46,367 nucleotides of DNA from Rivularia sp. T60_A2020_040 (GCA_015272215.1 JACYMD010000090.1:1-46367); one strand, 5' to 3'; counted from the first letter of the stretch, positions 1 to 7,442 are shown. Notes: generated by a model not told the origin, from the letters alone. A program made the numbers and translations.

Positions 1-75
1 AGGACTTAACTAAGTATTTTATTCATAAATTTTAATATATATTTGCCAATTCTATGATTTTATTTTGTCACTATA

Positions 76-111
76 TTGACTTTCTCACATATTGTACTAC
101 AATTGTAGTAC
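76..111 (+). promoter_or_regulatory. Sigma-70-like promoter overlapped by a BlaI/MecI-type palindrome
   Basis: A TTGACT box at 76-81 is followed after 16 bp by TACAAT at 98-103. The TACAAT box lies inside a perfect 18-bp palindrome, GTACTACAATTGTAGTAC (94-111). Its core TACA-N2-TGTA with TAC/GTA flanks is the operator form bound by BlaI/MecI/CopY winged-helix repressors. The next gene on this strand is rtcB, which would have a leader of about 190 nt. An operator on the -10 box implies repression. The regulator is not in the window, and a gene left of the window could be the real target. Confidence 0.5.
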
Positions 112-239
112 GCAATCATCAGTCGAAGTGCAGTTTACAGTTATGGCGTGAGCCCGATTCAAATAATGTAACTTTAAATTACTGCGATTAAAGCGAGTAG
201 GATAGCTGGGGTTATAAATGATGTAAACTCAATATCCAA

Positions 240-296
240 AAGTTTATTTACGAACAATCTAAAATCCAAAATCTAAAATCTAAAATCCAAAATTAT
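240..296. repeat. AT-rich short tandem repeat (AAAATCCAAAATCTA type)
   Basis: Several imperfect copies of a roughly 10-base unit AAAATC(C/T)A end 4 bp before the rtcB start. They occupy the place where a Shine-Dalgarno sequence would be, and no clear one is visible. Such low-complexity repeats are common in spacers of filamentous cyanobacteria. Confidence 0.6.
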
Positions 297-299
297 CTT

Positions 300-2447
300 A
301 TGCCTTATAAAGAGTTAGAAATATCAACAGAAGCCCCCGTTTTATCGTGGGCAAATCATGAATTAAAAAGCGATGAAATCAAAATAGCGAAAAACGTGGC
401 ATCGCTACCTTTTGTATTTAAACACGTAGCTTTAATGCCAGATGTTCACTTAGGAAAAGGAGCTTTAGTAGGTTCAGTAATAGCGACAAAAGAAGCGATA
501 ATTCCGGCGGCTGTCGGGGTTGATATAGGATGTTTTGTTGGGAATACTTTAATACCTTTAGTTGACGGTAAATCTTATTCTTTAAGAGAATTAACCGCGA
601 TAAATGAAGAAATTATTGTTTATGCTTGTACTGCCACAGGTAAAATTGTTGCAGCAAAAGCTAATGCTAAGCTAACTAGAAAAAACGCTTCTTTGGTGAA
701 AGTAATTTTAGATAACGGTGAAGAAATTATTTGCACTCCAGACCATCGATTTATGTTACGGGATGGAACTTATAAAGAAGCGCAAAATCTTCAACCAAAA
801 ACATCGTTGATGCCATTTTATTCTCAATTAGACAAAGATAATTATACTTTAATTTCTCAACCATATTCTGGTAGATTGCAGAAAGCACATTGGATAATTG
901 CTAGGTCAGGATTGTTAGGAGAAATTCCGCGTTTTGAAGGACAAAAAACAGTTATTCACCACCGTAACTTCAATGAATCTGATAACCAACCAGAAAACTT
1001 GGAGTTTATGGGCAATAGAGAACATTCTGCTTATCATCGCAGTCTAGCAGAGCGAAATCAATACTGGCAATCTCCGGAGTTTGAAGAAAAACGAAAAACT
1101 GCACTTGCTAAAAAAGCTCAAACTTCAGAAGGATACGAATATTACGCCGAAAGAGGAACTCGTAATATCCTTAAATATATGGAGCAGCAACCAGAACATT
1201 TTAAACAAGCAGTTGCTGATAATGGCTTGCGTGGAAAGCAGTATTTAGTAAGCTATAACAAGAGTGAAAAAGGACGAGCAAAATCCAAAGAAATTGCTAA
1301 CAGATATTATAGTTGCGATATCTGTGGTGCTGAAATTAAATCTCCTATTGGACTTCATAATCACCGTCGTAATCAACATCAATGTAATCATAAAGTTGTT
1401 GCTGTTGAACCTTTAAACTATAAAGAAGATGTTTATTGTTTAACGGTACCTCAATATCATAATTTTGCGTTGAAAGCAGGTGTATTTGTTCATAATTGCG
1501 GTATGGGTGCTATCAAAACTCCATTTAAAGGTGAACAATTAGAAGGTAAACTAAAGAAAATTCGTCTGGATATTGAAGCAGCAATTCCTACTGGTTTTGA
1601 GGAAAATAAAGATGTGGAAAAAGCCGTAACTAATTGGCAAAATTGGCACGATTTCAAAGAGTTGCATCGTGGAGTGCAAGATTTGTCAGGTAAAGCAATG
1701 AAACAGTTAGGTTCCCTTGGTGGTGGAAATCATTTTATTGAAGTTTGTCTGGATACGGAAAACCAAGTGTGGTTGATGCTGCATTCTGGCTCTCGTAATA
1801 TTGGGAATAAGCTAGCTCAGTATCATATTAATACAGCGAAGGATTTAGCTAAAATGGCAGATAATAAGTTGCCAGACCCGGATTTAGCTCATTTTATCGC
1901 TGGTACGCCAGAATTTGCTCGTTATTGGCATGATTTGCAATGGGCGCAAGAATATGCGCGTTACAACCGCGATGTGATGATGGCAAGATTTAAGCGGATT
2001 ATTGAAAAACATTTGGCTGGTGGAAAAGCTTTTAAACCATTATTAGAGGTGAATTGTCATCACAATTATTCCGAGAAAGAAGTGCATTTTGGTGAGGATG
2101 TGTACGTTACTCGTAAAGGTGCAGTACGAGCGCAAAAAGAAGATTACGGGATTATTCCTGGTTCCATGGGGGCGAAATCTTATATTGTTAAGGGAAAAGG
2201 TAACGTTGAAAGTTTTTGTAGTTGCTCTCATGGAGCAGGGCGTTTAATGTCAAGAAGTAAAGCAAAAAAAGCTTATACACTTGATGATTTAATCGAGCAA
2301 ACCAAAGGTGTAGAATGTCGTAAAGATGAGGGGGTTTTAGATGAGATTCCCGGTGCTTATAAGCCGATTGAACAAGTTATGGAAAATCAATCAGATTTAG
2401 TCGAAATTGTTGCGACTTTAAAGCAAGTTCTTTGCGTAAAAGGATAA
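300..2447 (+). CDS. rtcB: RNA-splicing ligase RtcB interrupted by an intein
   Basis: RtcB joins 2',3'-cyclic phosphate (or 3'-phosphate) and 5'-OH RNA ends using GTP and Mn2+, in tRNA and RNA repair. The reading frame has 715 codons. Removing residues 78-399 leaves 393 residues, the normal RtcB size. Family motifs in the host protein are MPDVHLGKG (46-54), GVDIG|CGMGA across the splice junction, LGGGNHFIEV, HSGSRNIG, NCHHNYS and, near the C-terminus, SHGAGR, whose His is the guanylylation site in the family. The insertion is exactly at the metal-binding Cys, so the ligase should be inactive until the intein is spliced out. The ATG follows an AT-rich repeat with no clear ribosome binding site. 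No archease or RtcR gene is adjacent. A GTAGAGAC hairpin repeat starts 5 nt after the stop. Confidence 0.96.
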   Translation: MPYKELEISTEAPVLSWANHELKSDEIKIAKNVASLPFVFKHVALMPDVHLGKGALVGSVIATKEAIIPAAVGVDIGCFVGNTLIPLVDGKSYSLRELTAINEEIIVYACTATGKIVAAKANAKLTRKNASLVKVILDNGEEIICTPDHRFMLRDGTYKEAQNLQPKTSLMPFYSQLDKDNYTLISQPYSGRLQKAHWIIARSGLLGEIPRFEGQKTVIHHRNFNESDNQPENLEFMGNREHSAYHRSLAERNQYWQSPEFEEKRKTALAKKAQTSEGYEYYAERGTRNILKYMEQQPEHFKQAVADNGLRGKQYLVSYNKSEKGRAKSKEIANRYYSCDICGAEIKSPIGLHNHRRNQHQCNHKVVAVEPLNYKEDVYCLTVPQYHNFALKAGVFVHNCGMGAIKTPFKGEQLEGKLKKIRLDIEAAIPTGFEENKDVEKAVTNWQNWHDFKELHRGVQDLSGKAMKQLGSLGGGNHFIEVCLDTENQVWLMLHSGSRNIGNKLAQYHINTAKDLAKMADNKLPDPDLAHFIAGTPEFARYWHDLQWAQEYARYNRDVMMARFKRIIEKHLAGGKAFKPLLEVNCHHNYSEKEVHFGEDVYVTRKGAVRAQKEDYGIIPGSMGAKSYIVKGKGNVESFCSCSHGAGRLMSRSKAKKAYTLDDLIEQTKGVECRKDEGVLDEIPGAYKPIEQVMENQSDLVEIVATLKQVLCVKG
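531..1496 (+). mobile_element. RtcB intein with HNH homing endonuclease and C2H2-like finger
   Basis: This in-frame protein intron has 322 residues (RtcB residues 78-399). It starts with Cys1 (CFVGNTLIPLVDGKS, block A). Block B has the TPDH motif (TxxH). It ends with VYCLTVPQYHNFAL...GVFVHN (blocks F and G: terminal His-Asn) followed by extein Cys400. All residues expected for class 1 splicing are present. An HNH endonuclease core lies at about residues 219-246 (VIHHRNF...NPENL-like...EHSAYH). Residues 339-360 form a C-x2-C-x12-H-x4-H pattern (Cys339, Cys342, His355, His360), like a C2H2 zinc finger, perhaps for DNA recognition. RtcB is a known intein host at this Cys. The endonuclease looks intact, so homing may still be active. 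Confidence 0.93.
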
Positions 2448-2452
2448 CTTAT

Positions 2453-2482
2453 GTAGAGACGTTGCCGGGCGTAACGTCTCTC
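2453..2482 (+). repeat. GTAGAGACG hairpin repeat after rtcB
   Basis: GAGACGTT (2456-2463) pairs with AACGTCTC (2473-2480). It starts 5 nt after the rtcB stop. Related copies follow three other stop codons at 16507, 27548 and, on the minus strand, 32545. No T-run follows, so it may be an RNA 3'-end stabiliser rather than a terminator. Confidence 0.7.
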
Positions 2483-2517
2483 ATGTTTAAGATAATATCG
2501 ATAATTTATAAAAAAAG

Positions 2518-2685
2518 ATGACTTATCTGGTGATGAAAGATGATAAACAAGAAAAATCGGTAATTACCAAAAGTATTTCAGAACAAACTATTTTACATAT
2601 AAGTAACCTAATATCAGAAATTAAACTCCAAATGTGTCAAAAATATAAAGACTCAAAAAATGAACATCAACGGAGTTGGATATGA
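2518..2685 (+). CDS. Small hypothetical protein (55 aa), ATGA-overlapping the next ORF
   Basis: This short open frame starts ATG ACT TAT CTG; an inner ATG at 2533 is an alternative start. The product is hydrophilic and Lys/Gln-rich, with a helical stretch SISEQTILHISNLISEIKL, and has no signal or membrane segment. Its TGA overlaps the ATG of the next gene as ATGA, the usual arrangement for translational coupling, and this is the main evidence that it is real. I do not recognise a family. The two-gene layout recalls toxin-antitoxin pairs, but nothing in either protein confirms that. Confidence 0.45.
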   Translation: MTYLVMKDDKQEKSVITKSISEQTILHISNLISEIKLQMCQKYKDSKNEHQRSWI

Positions 2686-2891
2686 CACCTCAAGAATTTT
2701 TAGAAAGTTTGGCTTTAGCTGAAACAGATTCACAAAGACTAGTAATTTTTGCGCGATACTTGGATACAACTGCCCTAGATAATGCTACTACTAAAAGGTG
2801 GAGAAGTCTCACTTACAGTAACGAAATTGAAATGTCACTTAATAATCTGGCTTTTCATTTAGAAGCACTTGCTGAGACACCAGTAATATAA
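2682..2891 (+). CDS. Small hypothetical protein (69 aa)
   Basis: The product starts MTPQEFLESLALAETDSQ and is a short, acidic, probably all-helical soluble protein. The ATG at 2682 overlaps the stop of the preceding 55-residue ORF. GGAG at 2672-2675 lies at the right distance for a ribosome binding site. An in-frame TTG at 2676 is possible but less likely. Function unknown. A strong inverted repeat follows 6 bp after the stop and probably ends the unit. Confidence 0.6.
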   Translation: MTPQEFLESLALAETDSQRLVIFARYLDTTALDNATTKRWRSLTYSNEIEMSLNNLAFHLEALAETPVI

Positions 2892-2897
2892 GATTGG

Positions 2898-2928
2898 TAG
2901 TTGCGCTGTCTTCGCTGAAGCGCAACTA
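2898..2928. terminator. Inverted repeat / possible terminator
   Basis: TAGTTGCGCT (2898-2907) is exactly complementary to AGCGCAACTA (2919-2928), giving a 10-bp stem with an 11-nt loop. AATAATTTTTTTAA follows, so rho-independent termination on the plus strand is plausible. Confidence 0.55.
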
Positions 2929-2965
2929 CAAATAATTTTTTTAATAAATACAAGTTGAAAAAAAT

Positions 2966-3793
2966 ATGCGAGAAAAAATAAATTTAGATAGTTATAAACA
3001 GCAGTTACTAAATGACTTTAATTCCAGAATTAATTATGATCAAGGTAGATTTTATATTCCGATTGCCAATAAGTTAGTTGAATTTGCGAATTTGCAAAAC
3101 GGACAGAAAATATTAGATATCGCCACGGGTACAGGAATTGTGGCGCTGAATGCTGCGGAAAAAGTAGGTAGTGAAGGTAAAGTTATTGGAATTGATATTT
3201 CCACAGGAATGTTGAGTAATGCTAGACAAAAATTAACTGAAACTAGTTTAGAGAATGTTGAATTTATAGAAGCCGATGCCGAAACTTTAAATTTTGCAGA
3301 AAATAGTTTTGATGCTATATTGTGTTCCTTGGCTGTTTGTTATTTAACTGATATTCCCATAGCTTTGCGAAAGTGGTATAAGTTTTTAAAAACCGATGGA
3401 TTTGTAGCATTTAATATTTGGTCAGAAAATGCTTTTCCACCTTCTGTATTATTTAGAAAAGTTGCTAATAGATATGGTGTAAAAATTCCCAACCCTAATC
3501 AACCAATGGGAACGATTCAGAGGTGTAATCAATTATTAGATGAAATAGGTTTTAAAAATATAAGCGTAGAAACCGAGCAGTTTGGTTGGTATTTTAAAGT
3601 AGATGATCAAATTGCTGAAAATATTTGGCAGATGAATGCAAATAATGTTTTCGGTTATCAAGTTTTTCAGCTTTCAGCAGATAAATTAGCTGATTGCAAA
3701 GCGGAATATATCAAAGCAATGCAGGCTTTACCAACAACAGCAAAAGGTGTTTGGTGTGATGCACCGATATTTTTTGTCCGTGCAGTCAAGTAA
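2966..3793 (+). CDS. Class I SAM-dependent methyltransferase (UbiE/MenG-like)
   Basis: The 275-residue protein has the Rossmann SAM-binding motif ILDIATGTGIVA (about 49-60), the acidic post-motif VIGIDIS (74-79), then IEADAETL and FDAILCSLAVCYL. This is the order seen in the Methyltransf_11/UbiE group. The second half (about 150-275) holds the substrate-binding part and is not diagnostic. Substrate unknown: quinones, lipids or small metabolites are all possible. It follows the small gene pair after a hairpin and appears to be a single transcription unit. GAAAAAAAT precedes the ATG, so the ribosome binding site is weak. Confidence 0.85.
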   Translation: MREKINLDSYKQQLLNDFNSRINYDQGRFYIPIANKLVEFANLQNGQKILDIATGTGIVALNAAEKVGSEGKVIGIDISTGMLSNARQKLTETSLENVEFIEADAETLNFAENSFDAILCSLAVCYLTDIPIALRKWYKFLKTDGFVAFNIWSENAFPPSVLFRKVANRYGVKIPNPNQPMGTIQRCNQLLDEIGFKNISVETEQFGWYFKVDDQIAENIWQMNANNVFGYQVFQLSADKLADCKAEYIKAMQALPTTAKGVWCDAPIFFVRAVK

Positions 3794-3878
3794 TTTAGAA
3801 TTTGGATGAATCTTAAGTTAATAAATCTAGAAAATTTGCTCTGTAACTTCTTTTATTTTATATATGAAAATTAAAAAT

Positions 3879-4244
3879 TTAAAATTCATTCAATATGCAA
3901 CAACGTGCTTTACATTTATCTTCATACGCAAAATATTCTACTTTTACACTTGCAACAAATAAACAGCTAATACTCTGTAAATATGGAATAAATTTTTTAT
4001 CAATTACTATTGCTTGTTTTTCAAATCGATGAAAATGACTTAAAGTAAATTCCAAATTTTTCAATAAATCTTCTAAATAAATTTCTTTAACATCTTCGAT
4101 TTCTACATATATACGCAGAAATTCATAATGTATTTCTACTTCTGCAATAAAATTGGTAACTAATTCAAAATCTTCAGTATTTACATTTCCTTTGATTAAA
4201 ATACCTATAACATTGTTAGCATCCATCGATAGTAGTTTTATCAT
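3879..4244 (-). CDS. SpoIIAA-like (STAS-fold) protein
   Basis: The 121-residue protein has the layout of the SpoIIAA-like family. The N-terminal strand NVIGILIKGNVNTEDFE is followed by a helix, then the core strand LRIYVEIEDVKEI, LEDLLKNLEFTLSHFHRFEKQAIVIDKK, and a C-terminal part with VKVEYFAYEDKCKA. The family has a STAS-like fold, and its members are small cytoplasmic proteins of unclear role, possibly lipid- or protein-binding. It is convergent with the methyltransferase, and AT-rich spacers flank it on both sides. Confidence 0.72.
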   Translation of the reverse strand: MIKLLSMDANNVIGILIKGNVNTEDFELVTNFIAEVEIHYEFLRIYVEIEDVKEIYLEDLLKNLEFTLSHFHRFEKQAIVIDKKFIPYLQSISCLFVASVKVEYFAYEDKCKARCCILNEF

Positions 4245-4768
4245 TTTTTTCCAAAAATAATTTAATATACTTTTTCATCTCAAAACTGAATATTTAGAAA
4301 ATATGACGCTACCCTGTACTGCTTTGTTCACACATTTCACAATGCATCCTAACTGAGTATGCAGTAAGTTTTATCTCCAGTTAGATTTAAATGCACAAAA
4401 ACCCATAAGCGAAAATTAAAATTTCCTCACTTTCACTTTCTCTTCTAATACTTGTATGGGTTTTAAATCTATAACTTATGCACTTAATTTAGATGCATTT
4501 TCTCTGTAGAACTTAAGTGCTATATAATTTTAATTTAAAGATAATAGTAATTATGTATTAAGATTTGAATTACAAATAGTTTTCCAGGTTTTTCAAAGAA
4601 TTGTATTACTTCTATTAATTTATTTAAATTAAAACTTAAATAAATATACTGAAAAAAGATGATTTTGTAAATGTTAAATAATACAAATTTTTGATGGATG
4701 CAAACAGCAAATAACTAGCTAGTTACGACTATAAATTAATATAATCATAAATAACAGGTGGTTGGTGC
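4245..4768. other. AT-rich spacer without a gene
   Basis: No coding frame with a convincing start is visible in these 524 bases. A weak inverted repeat joins AAAACCCATA near 4397 with TATGGGTTTT near 4455. The rest is AT-rich and presumably holds the divergent promoters of the SpoIIAA-like and GST-like genes, which I could not place. Confidence 0.5.
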
Positions 4769-6052
4769 GTGACACACAGGCTCTTTAGTGTCATTGAAAA
4801 TATTGTAGAGTCAAGAAAAGTACTTAGTAGACCCTACGCAAACCCCATGACTACCACACCCCTAAGCTGGCAAGAACTAGAAACACTCACGGACTATCAA
4901 ATAGATACCGTCAATGGTCTCACCAACTCTAGAGCTAGGTTACGCTTATTTGGAAAACCTGAATCTGATGTGCGGGTAACACTTTACCGTGATAATCATG
5001 CTTGGTGTCCTTACTGTCAAAAAATTTGGTTATGGTTAGAGGAAAAACAAATCCCCTACCGTATTGAAAAAGTGACCATGTTCTGCTATGGAGAGAAAGA
5101 AAGTTGGTACAAACGTAAAGTTCCATCGGGAATGCTGCCTGCAATCGAGTTGGATGGACGGATTATCAAAGAAAGCGACGATATTTTGATCGCTTTGGAA
5201 AAAGTTTTTGGTGTATTAAATCAAGGGATGCAAGATAGTAAGGTGCTTCCTTTACGTCAATTAGAACGACTTTTATTTAGAGCCTGGTGTGCTTGGCTTT
5301 GCTATCCCACAGTTTCCCCTCAACAGGAACAACGCAACCGAGAACAATTTACACAAGTAGTAGCTAAGGTTGAGGAGGCTTTGGCTAGTACTCCAAGTCC
5401 TTACTTTCTGGATAATTTCGGCATCGTTGATGTGATCTTTACACCTTATGTAGAAAGGATGAATGCTAGTCTTTACTACTACAAAGGTTATTCCCTGCGG
5501 GAGGAAAACCCTCATTTAAGCGCGTGGTTTGACGCAATGGAAACCCGATCAACCTACCGGGGTACCCAAAGCGACTTTCACACCCATGTACATGATTTGC
5601 CGCCCCAAATGGGGGGTTGTTGGGAAAACGGTGAACCCCAGATGCTTATTAATAAAGCGCGGGTGGATAACGGTTCTTGGTTTGGGCTACCAGATGTTAC
5701 TTACCCAGAACCCGATAACTCCCCCATGGAAGCTTTGCAAAGAGTTATCGAACACCGCATTAATATTATCCGAGTCAACCCCTTAGATGATAAATTGTTC
5801 GATCAAGCTTTGCGCTGTGCTTTAACCCACATGATGACAGGTAAAGATTGCGTACCTCCATCGGGTTCTGATGTTGCTTTACGGTATTTGCGCGATCGCA
5901 TTAATGTACCGCGAGATATGTCCATTTACGCAGCCAAGCGATTGCGGGAATCCCTGGAAAAAACCGCAGCCCTTGTAGGTGATGCACAGCCAGAACCCAT
6001 TCCCACTAAACATCGACGAGATCAAGATCCGTCGAACTTTGCCAGAAAGTAG
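4769..6052 (+). CDS. Glutathione S-transferase-like protein with long C-terminal extension
   Basis: The thioredoxin-fold N-domain contains [19 protein letters not shown] with a CPYC active-site motif (Cys80 and Cys83 from the GTG start). Further on it has the cis-Pro/substrate segment [12 protein letters not shown] and the conserved ESDDIL. A helical GST C-domain follows (to about residue 265). The protein then continues for about 160 residues ([21 protein letters not shown]..., ending [14 protein letters not shown]), far beyond a normal GST of 200-230 residues. Long GST-like proteins of this type occur in cyanobacteria and plastids. The CPYC motif suggests glutaredoxin-like or omega-class chemistry rather than classical conjugation. 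The start is GTG 4769 after AGGTGG; ATG 4847 (codon 27) is a good alternative. The substrate is unknown. Confidence 0.8.
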   Translation: MTHRLFSVIENIVESRKVLSRPYANPMTTTPLSWQELETLTDYQIDTVNGLTNSRARLRLFGKPESDVRVTLYRDNHAWCPYCQKIWLWLEEKQIPYRIEKVTMFCYGEKESWYKRKVPSGMLPAIELDGRIIKESDDILIALEKVFGVLNQGMQDSKVLPLRQLERLLFRAWCAWLCYPTVSPQQEQRNREQFTQVVAKVEEALASTPSPYFLDNFGIVDVIFTPYVERMNASLYYYKGYSLREENPHLSAWFDAMETRSTYRGTQSDFHTHVHDLPPQMGGCWENGEPQMLINKARVDNGSWFGLPDVTYPEPDNSPMEALQRVIEHRINIIRVNPLDDKLFDQALRCALTHMMTGKDCVPPSGSDVALRYLRDRINVPRDMSIYAAKRLRESLEKTAALVGDAQPEPIPTKHRRDQDPSNFARK

Positions 6053-6058
6053 GATTCA

Positions 6059-6148
6059 TTGACATACTCATTGTCCGTTCATGGGCGGTGCTTTGGCATG
6101 AAGAAACCGAAGTTACTATCGGACACCCGATAAATCCTCGGTTTTTGA
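6059..6148 (-). mobile_element. Solo right end of an IS200/IS605-type element (omega-RNA-like remnant)
   Basis: On the minus strand this region ends in GAGTATGTCAA, the terminus common on cyanobacterial IS605/IS1341-type right ends. It also contains nested stems: AACCGA (6105-6110) with TCGGTT (6138-6143), and ATCGG (6118-6122) with CCGAT (6127-6131). A further short stem lies near 6076-6088. No tnpB sequence remains beside it. The terminus lies 6 bp after the GST-like gene stop. The identity rests on remembered pattern, not on a search. Confidence 0.5.
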
Positions 6149-6186
6149 CTATTTTACCGGGGGATGGAAATCGGGTTTATGGAATT

Positions 6187-6225
6187 TGAAATCAAAATTA
6201 AAATTAAAATTAAAATCAAAAAAAT
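6187..6225. repeat. AAATTA/AAATCA short tandem repeat
   Basis: Five or so consecutive copies of a six-base unit AAAATT/AAAATC lie upstream of the lipoprotein gene. This is low-complexity spacer DNA. Confidence 0.6.
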
Positions 6226-6324
6226 ACAATCCAATTTTCGGAATATACATATTTAACGTTGTATAAAAAACTGTTTGCAGTTAAAGTTAAAAGTTTACAA
6301 CGTTTAAGTAATTTAAGGAATATT

Positions 6325-7188
6325 ATGAAAAAGCCCATCTTCACAACTGCATTGTTAGTGATTTCTTTATTAACAATTGGTTGTAATCAAACTGAAACAG
6401 CTAATACTGACAGTAATAATCAAGTTCAAACTAGCAATTCAGAAGTAGCTTCAGCAAATAAAGAACCCATCGATAATTCCTCTTCAAATAGCAATAATCA
6501 AGATTCTAATATCACCGAAAAACCTCCCGTTGATACTGGCAGCAGAACTGCAAAAACACCAGTTAATAACAATAGCAAAACTCCAAAAGTAGGAGAAGGA
6601 CAACCAAAAGTTGGGACTATAAAAGATATCGTTCAAGGCGATTTAAAATGCTATGTAACCTTAACAGACGAACAAGGTAAAGAGCAAAATCTTAGTGCTA
6701 GTTTTGAAATTTGCGCTGAAGATAAACAATTTTTAAATAAAAAAGTTAATCTGAGTTATGACATATTAGAGTTCAATGACTGTCAAAGTATCGAACCTTG
6801 TGGAAAGACCAAAAAAGAATCTGCTATTGTCAAAATGGATGTTATTGGTAGCTCCAAAAAGTCGCAAAAATCTTCTGGTGACGCTTTAACTCTGAGCAAC
6901 GGTGAATGGACTATCAAACTGAGCAATTATGATTCTTGGAATGGTACTAATGGTACAGGGAATGTTAACTATAACGGATGTGATTCCAAAAATAACTGTA
7001 TTAAATTAACAGGTGGTAAAGTATTTTGTCGAGATGGTAAATGTGTCACTGGTTGGCAAAATGGAGAATATGGTTACGCTATAGAAAGTGCCATTACTGA
7101 AGATAATAATGATAACCAAACATCAACTTTAATAGTTAATCAAGGTGGTAAAGTTATTCTGAGAGCAGAAGGATTGAAGCGGGTTTAA
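6325..7188 (+). CDS. Putative lipoprotein, function unknown
   Basis: The ATG at 6325 follows AAGGA at 6315-6319 and gives a 287-residue protein. The N-terminus MKKPIFTTALLVISLLTIGC is a type II signal peptide with lipobox LTIGC (Cys20 lipidated). A Ser/Asn/Thr/Lys-rich linker follows to about residue 95. Next is a Cys-containing domain (GDLKCYVTLTDEQG...FEICAED...NDCQSIEPCG) and a C-terminal domain with paired cysteines (NGCDSKNNCIKL, KVFCRDGKCVTGW), suggesting disulfides and an extracytoplasmic location. I do not recognise a named family. An upstream in-frame start (6259) would bury the signal peptide and is rejected. It stands alone between a short repeat and a heptamer array. Confidence 0.75.
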   Translation: MKKPIFTTALLVISLLTIGCNQTETANTDSNNQVQTSNSEVASANKEPIDNSSSNSNNQDSNITEKPPVDTGSRTAKTPVNNNSKTPKVGEGQPKVGTIKDIVQGDLKCYVTLTDEQGKEQNLSASFEICAEDKQFLNKKVNLSYDILEFNDCQSIEPCGKTKKESAIVKMDVIGSSKKSQKSSGDALTLSNGEWTIKLSNYDSWNGTNGTGNVNYNGCDSKNNCIKLTGGKVFCRDGKCVTGWQNGEYGYAIESAITEDNNDNQTSTLIVNQGGKVILRAEGLKRV

Positions 7189-7190
7189 AT

Positions 7191-7253
7191 GACAGTTGAC
7201 AGTTGACAGTTGACAGTTGACAGTTGACTGTTGACAGTTGACTGTTGACTGTT
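7191..7253. repeat. Heptamer tandem repeat (GACAGTT / GACTGTT)
   Basis: Nine consecutive 7-bp units, a mixture of GACAGTT and GACTGTT, begin 3 bp after the lipoprotein stop. The same unit in reverse complement (CAACTGT) recurs at 24620-24685. This is the classical short tandemly repeated repetitive (STRR) type of filamentous cyanobacteria. Confidence 0.9.
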
Positions 7254-7259
7254 CCCTTT

Positions 7260-7442
7260 TCATAATTCCTCTACTTCTTCAACTGATAAACTAAGTGCTT
7301 GGGCAATTTGTTCCACATTTAATCCCATTTTTCGCAATTGTGCAATCGCGATCGCAATTGCTGTAATCAAGCGATGATGGACTTCTGACCATAATTCAGG
7401 ATTTTCTAAATACGGGTTCATTCCCGGAAATGGAGAGTTCAT
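7260..7442 (-). pseudogene. Fragment: DUF4058-like N-terminus joined to a 'VEQIAQAL' C-terminal tail
   Basis: This ORF of about 60 codons begins MNSPFPGMNPYLENPELW, the hallmark N-terminus of DUF4058 proteins (usually well over 200 residues). After only about 35 residues it changes to LNVEQIAQALSLSVEEVEEL. That tail is typical of the C-terminus of cyanobacterial Rpn/PD-(D/E)XK-type putative nucleases. It looks like an internally deleted or recombined remnant rather than a full gene. The reading frame is open and could be expressed. The first Met of a three-codon upstream extension (7451) is also possible. Confidence 0.6.

Noticed and set aside
2043-2231. Minus-strand frame inside rtcB, and similar antisense frames inside metK, psbA, ahcY, PDH E2 and the carotenoid oxygenase
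   Set aside because: These are shadows of the real genes with no start signal or family pattern.
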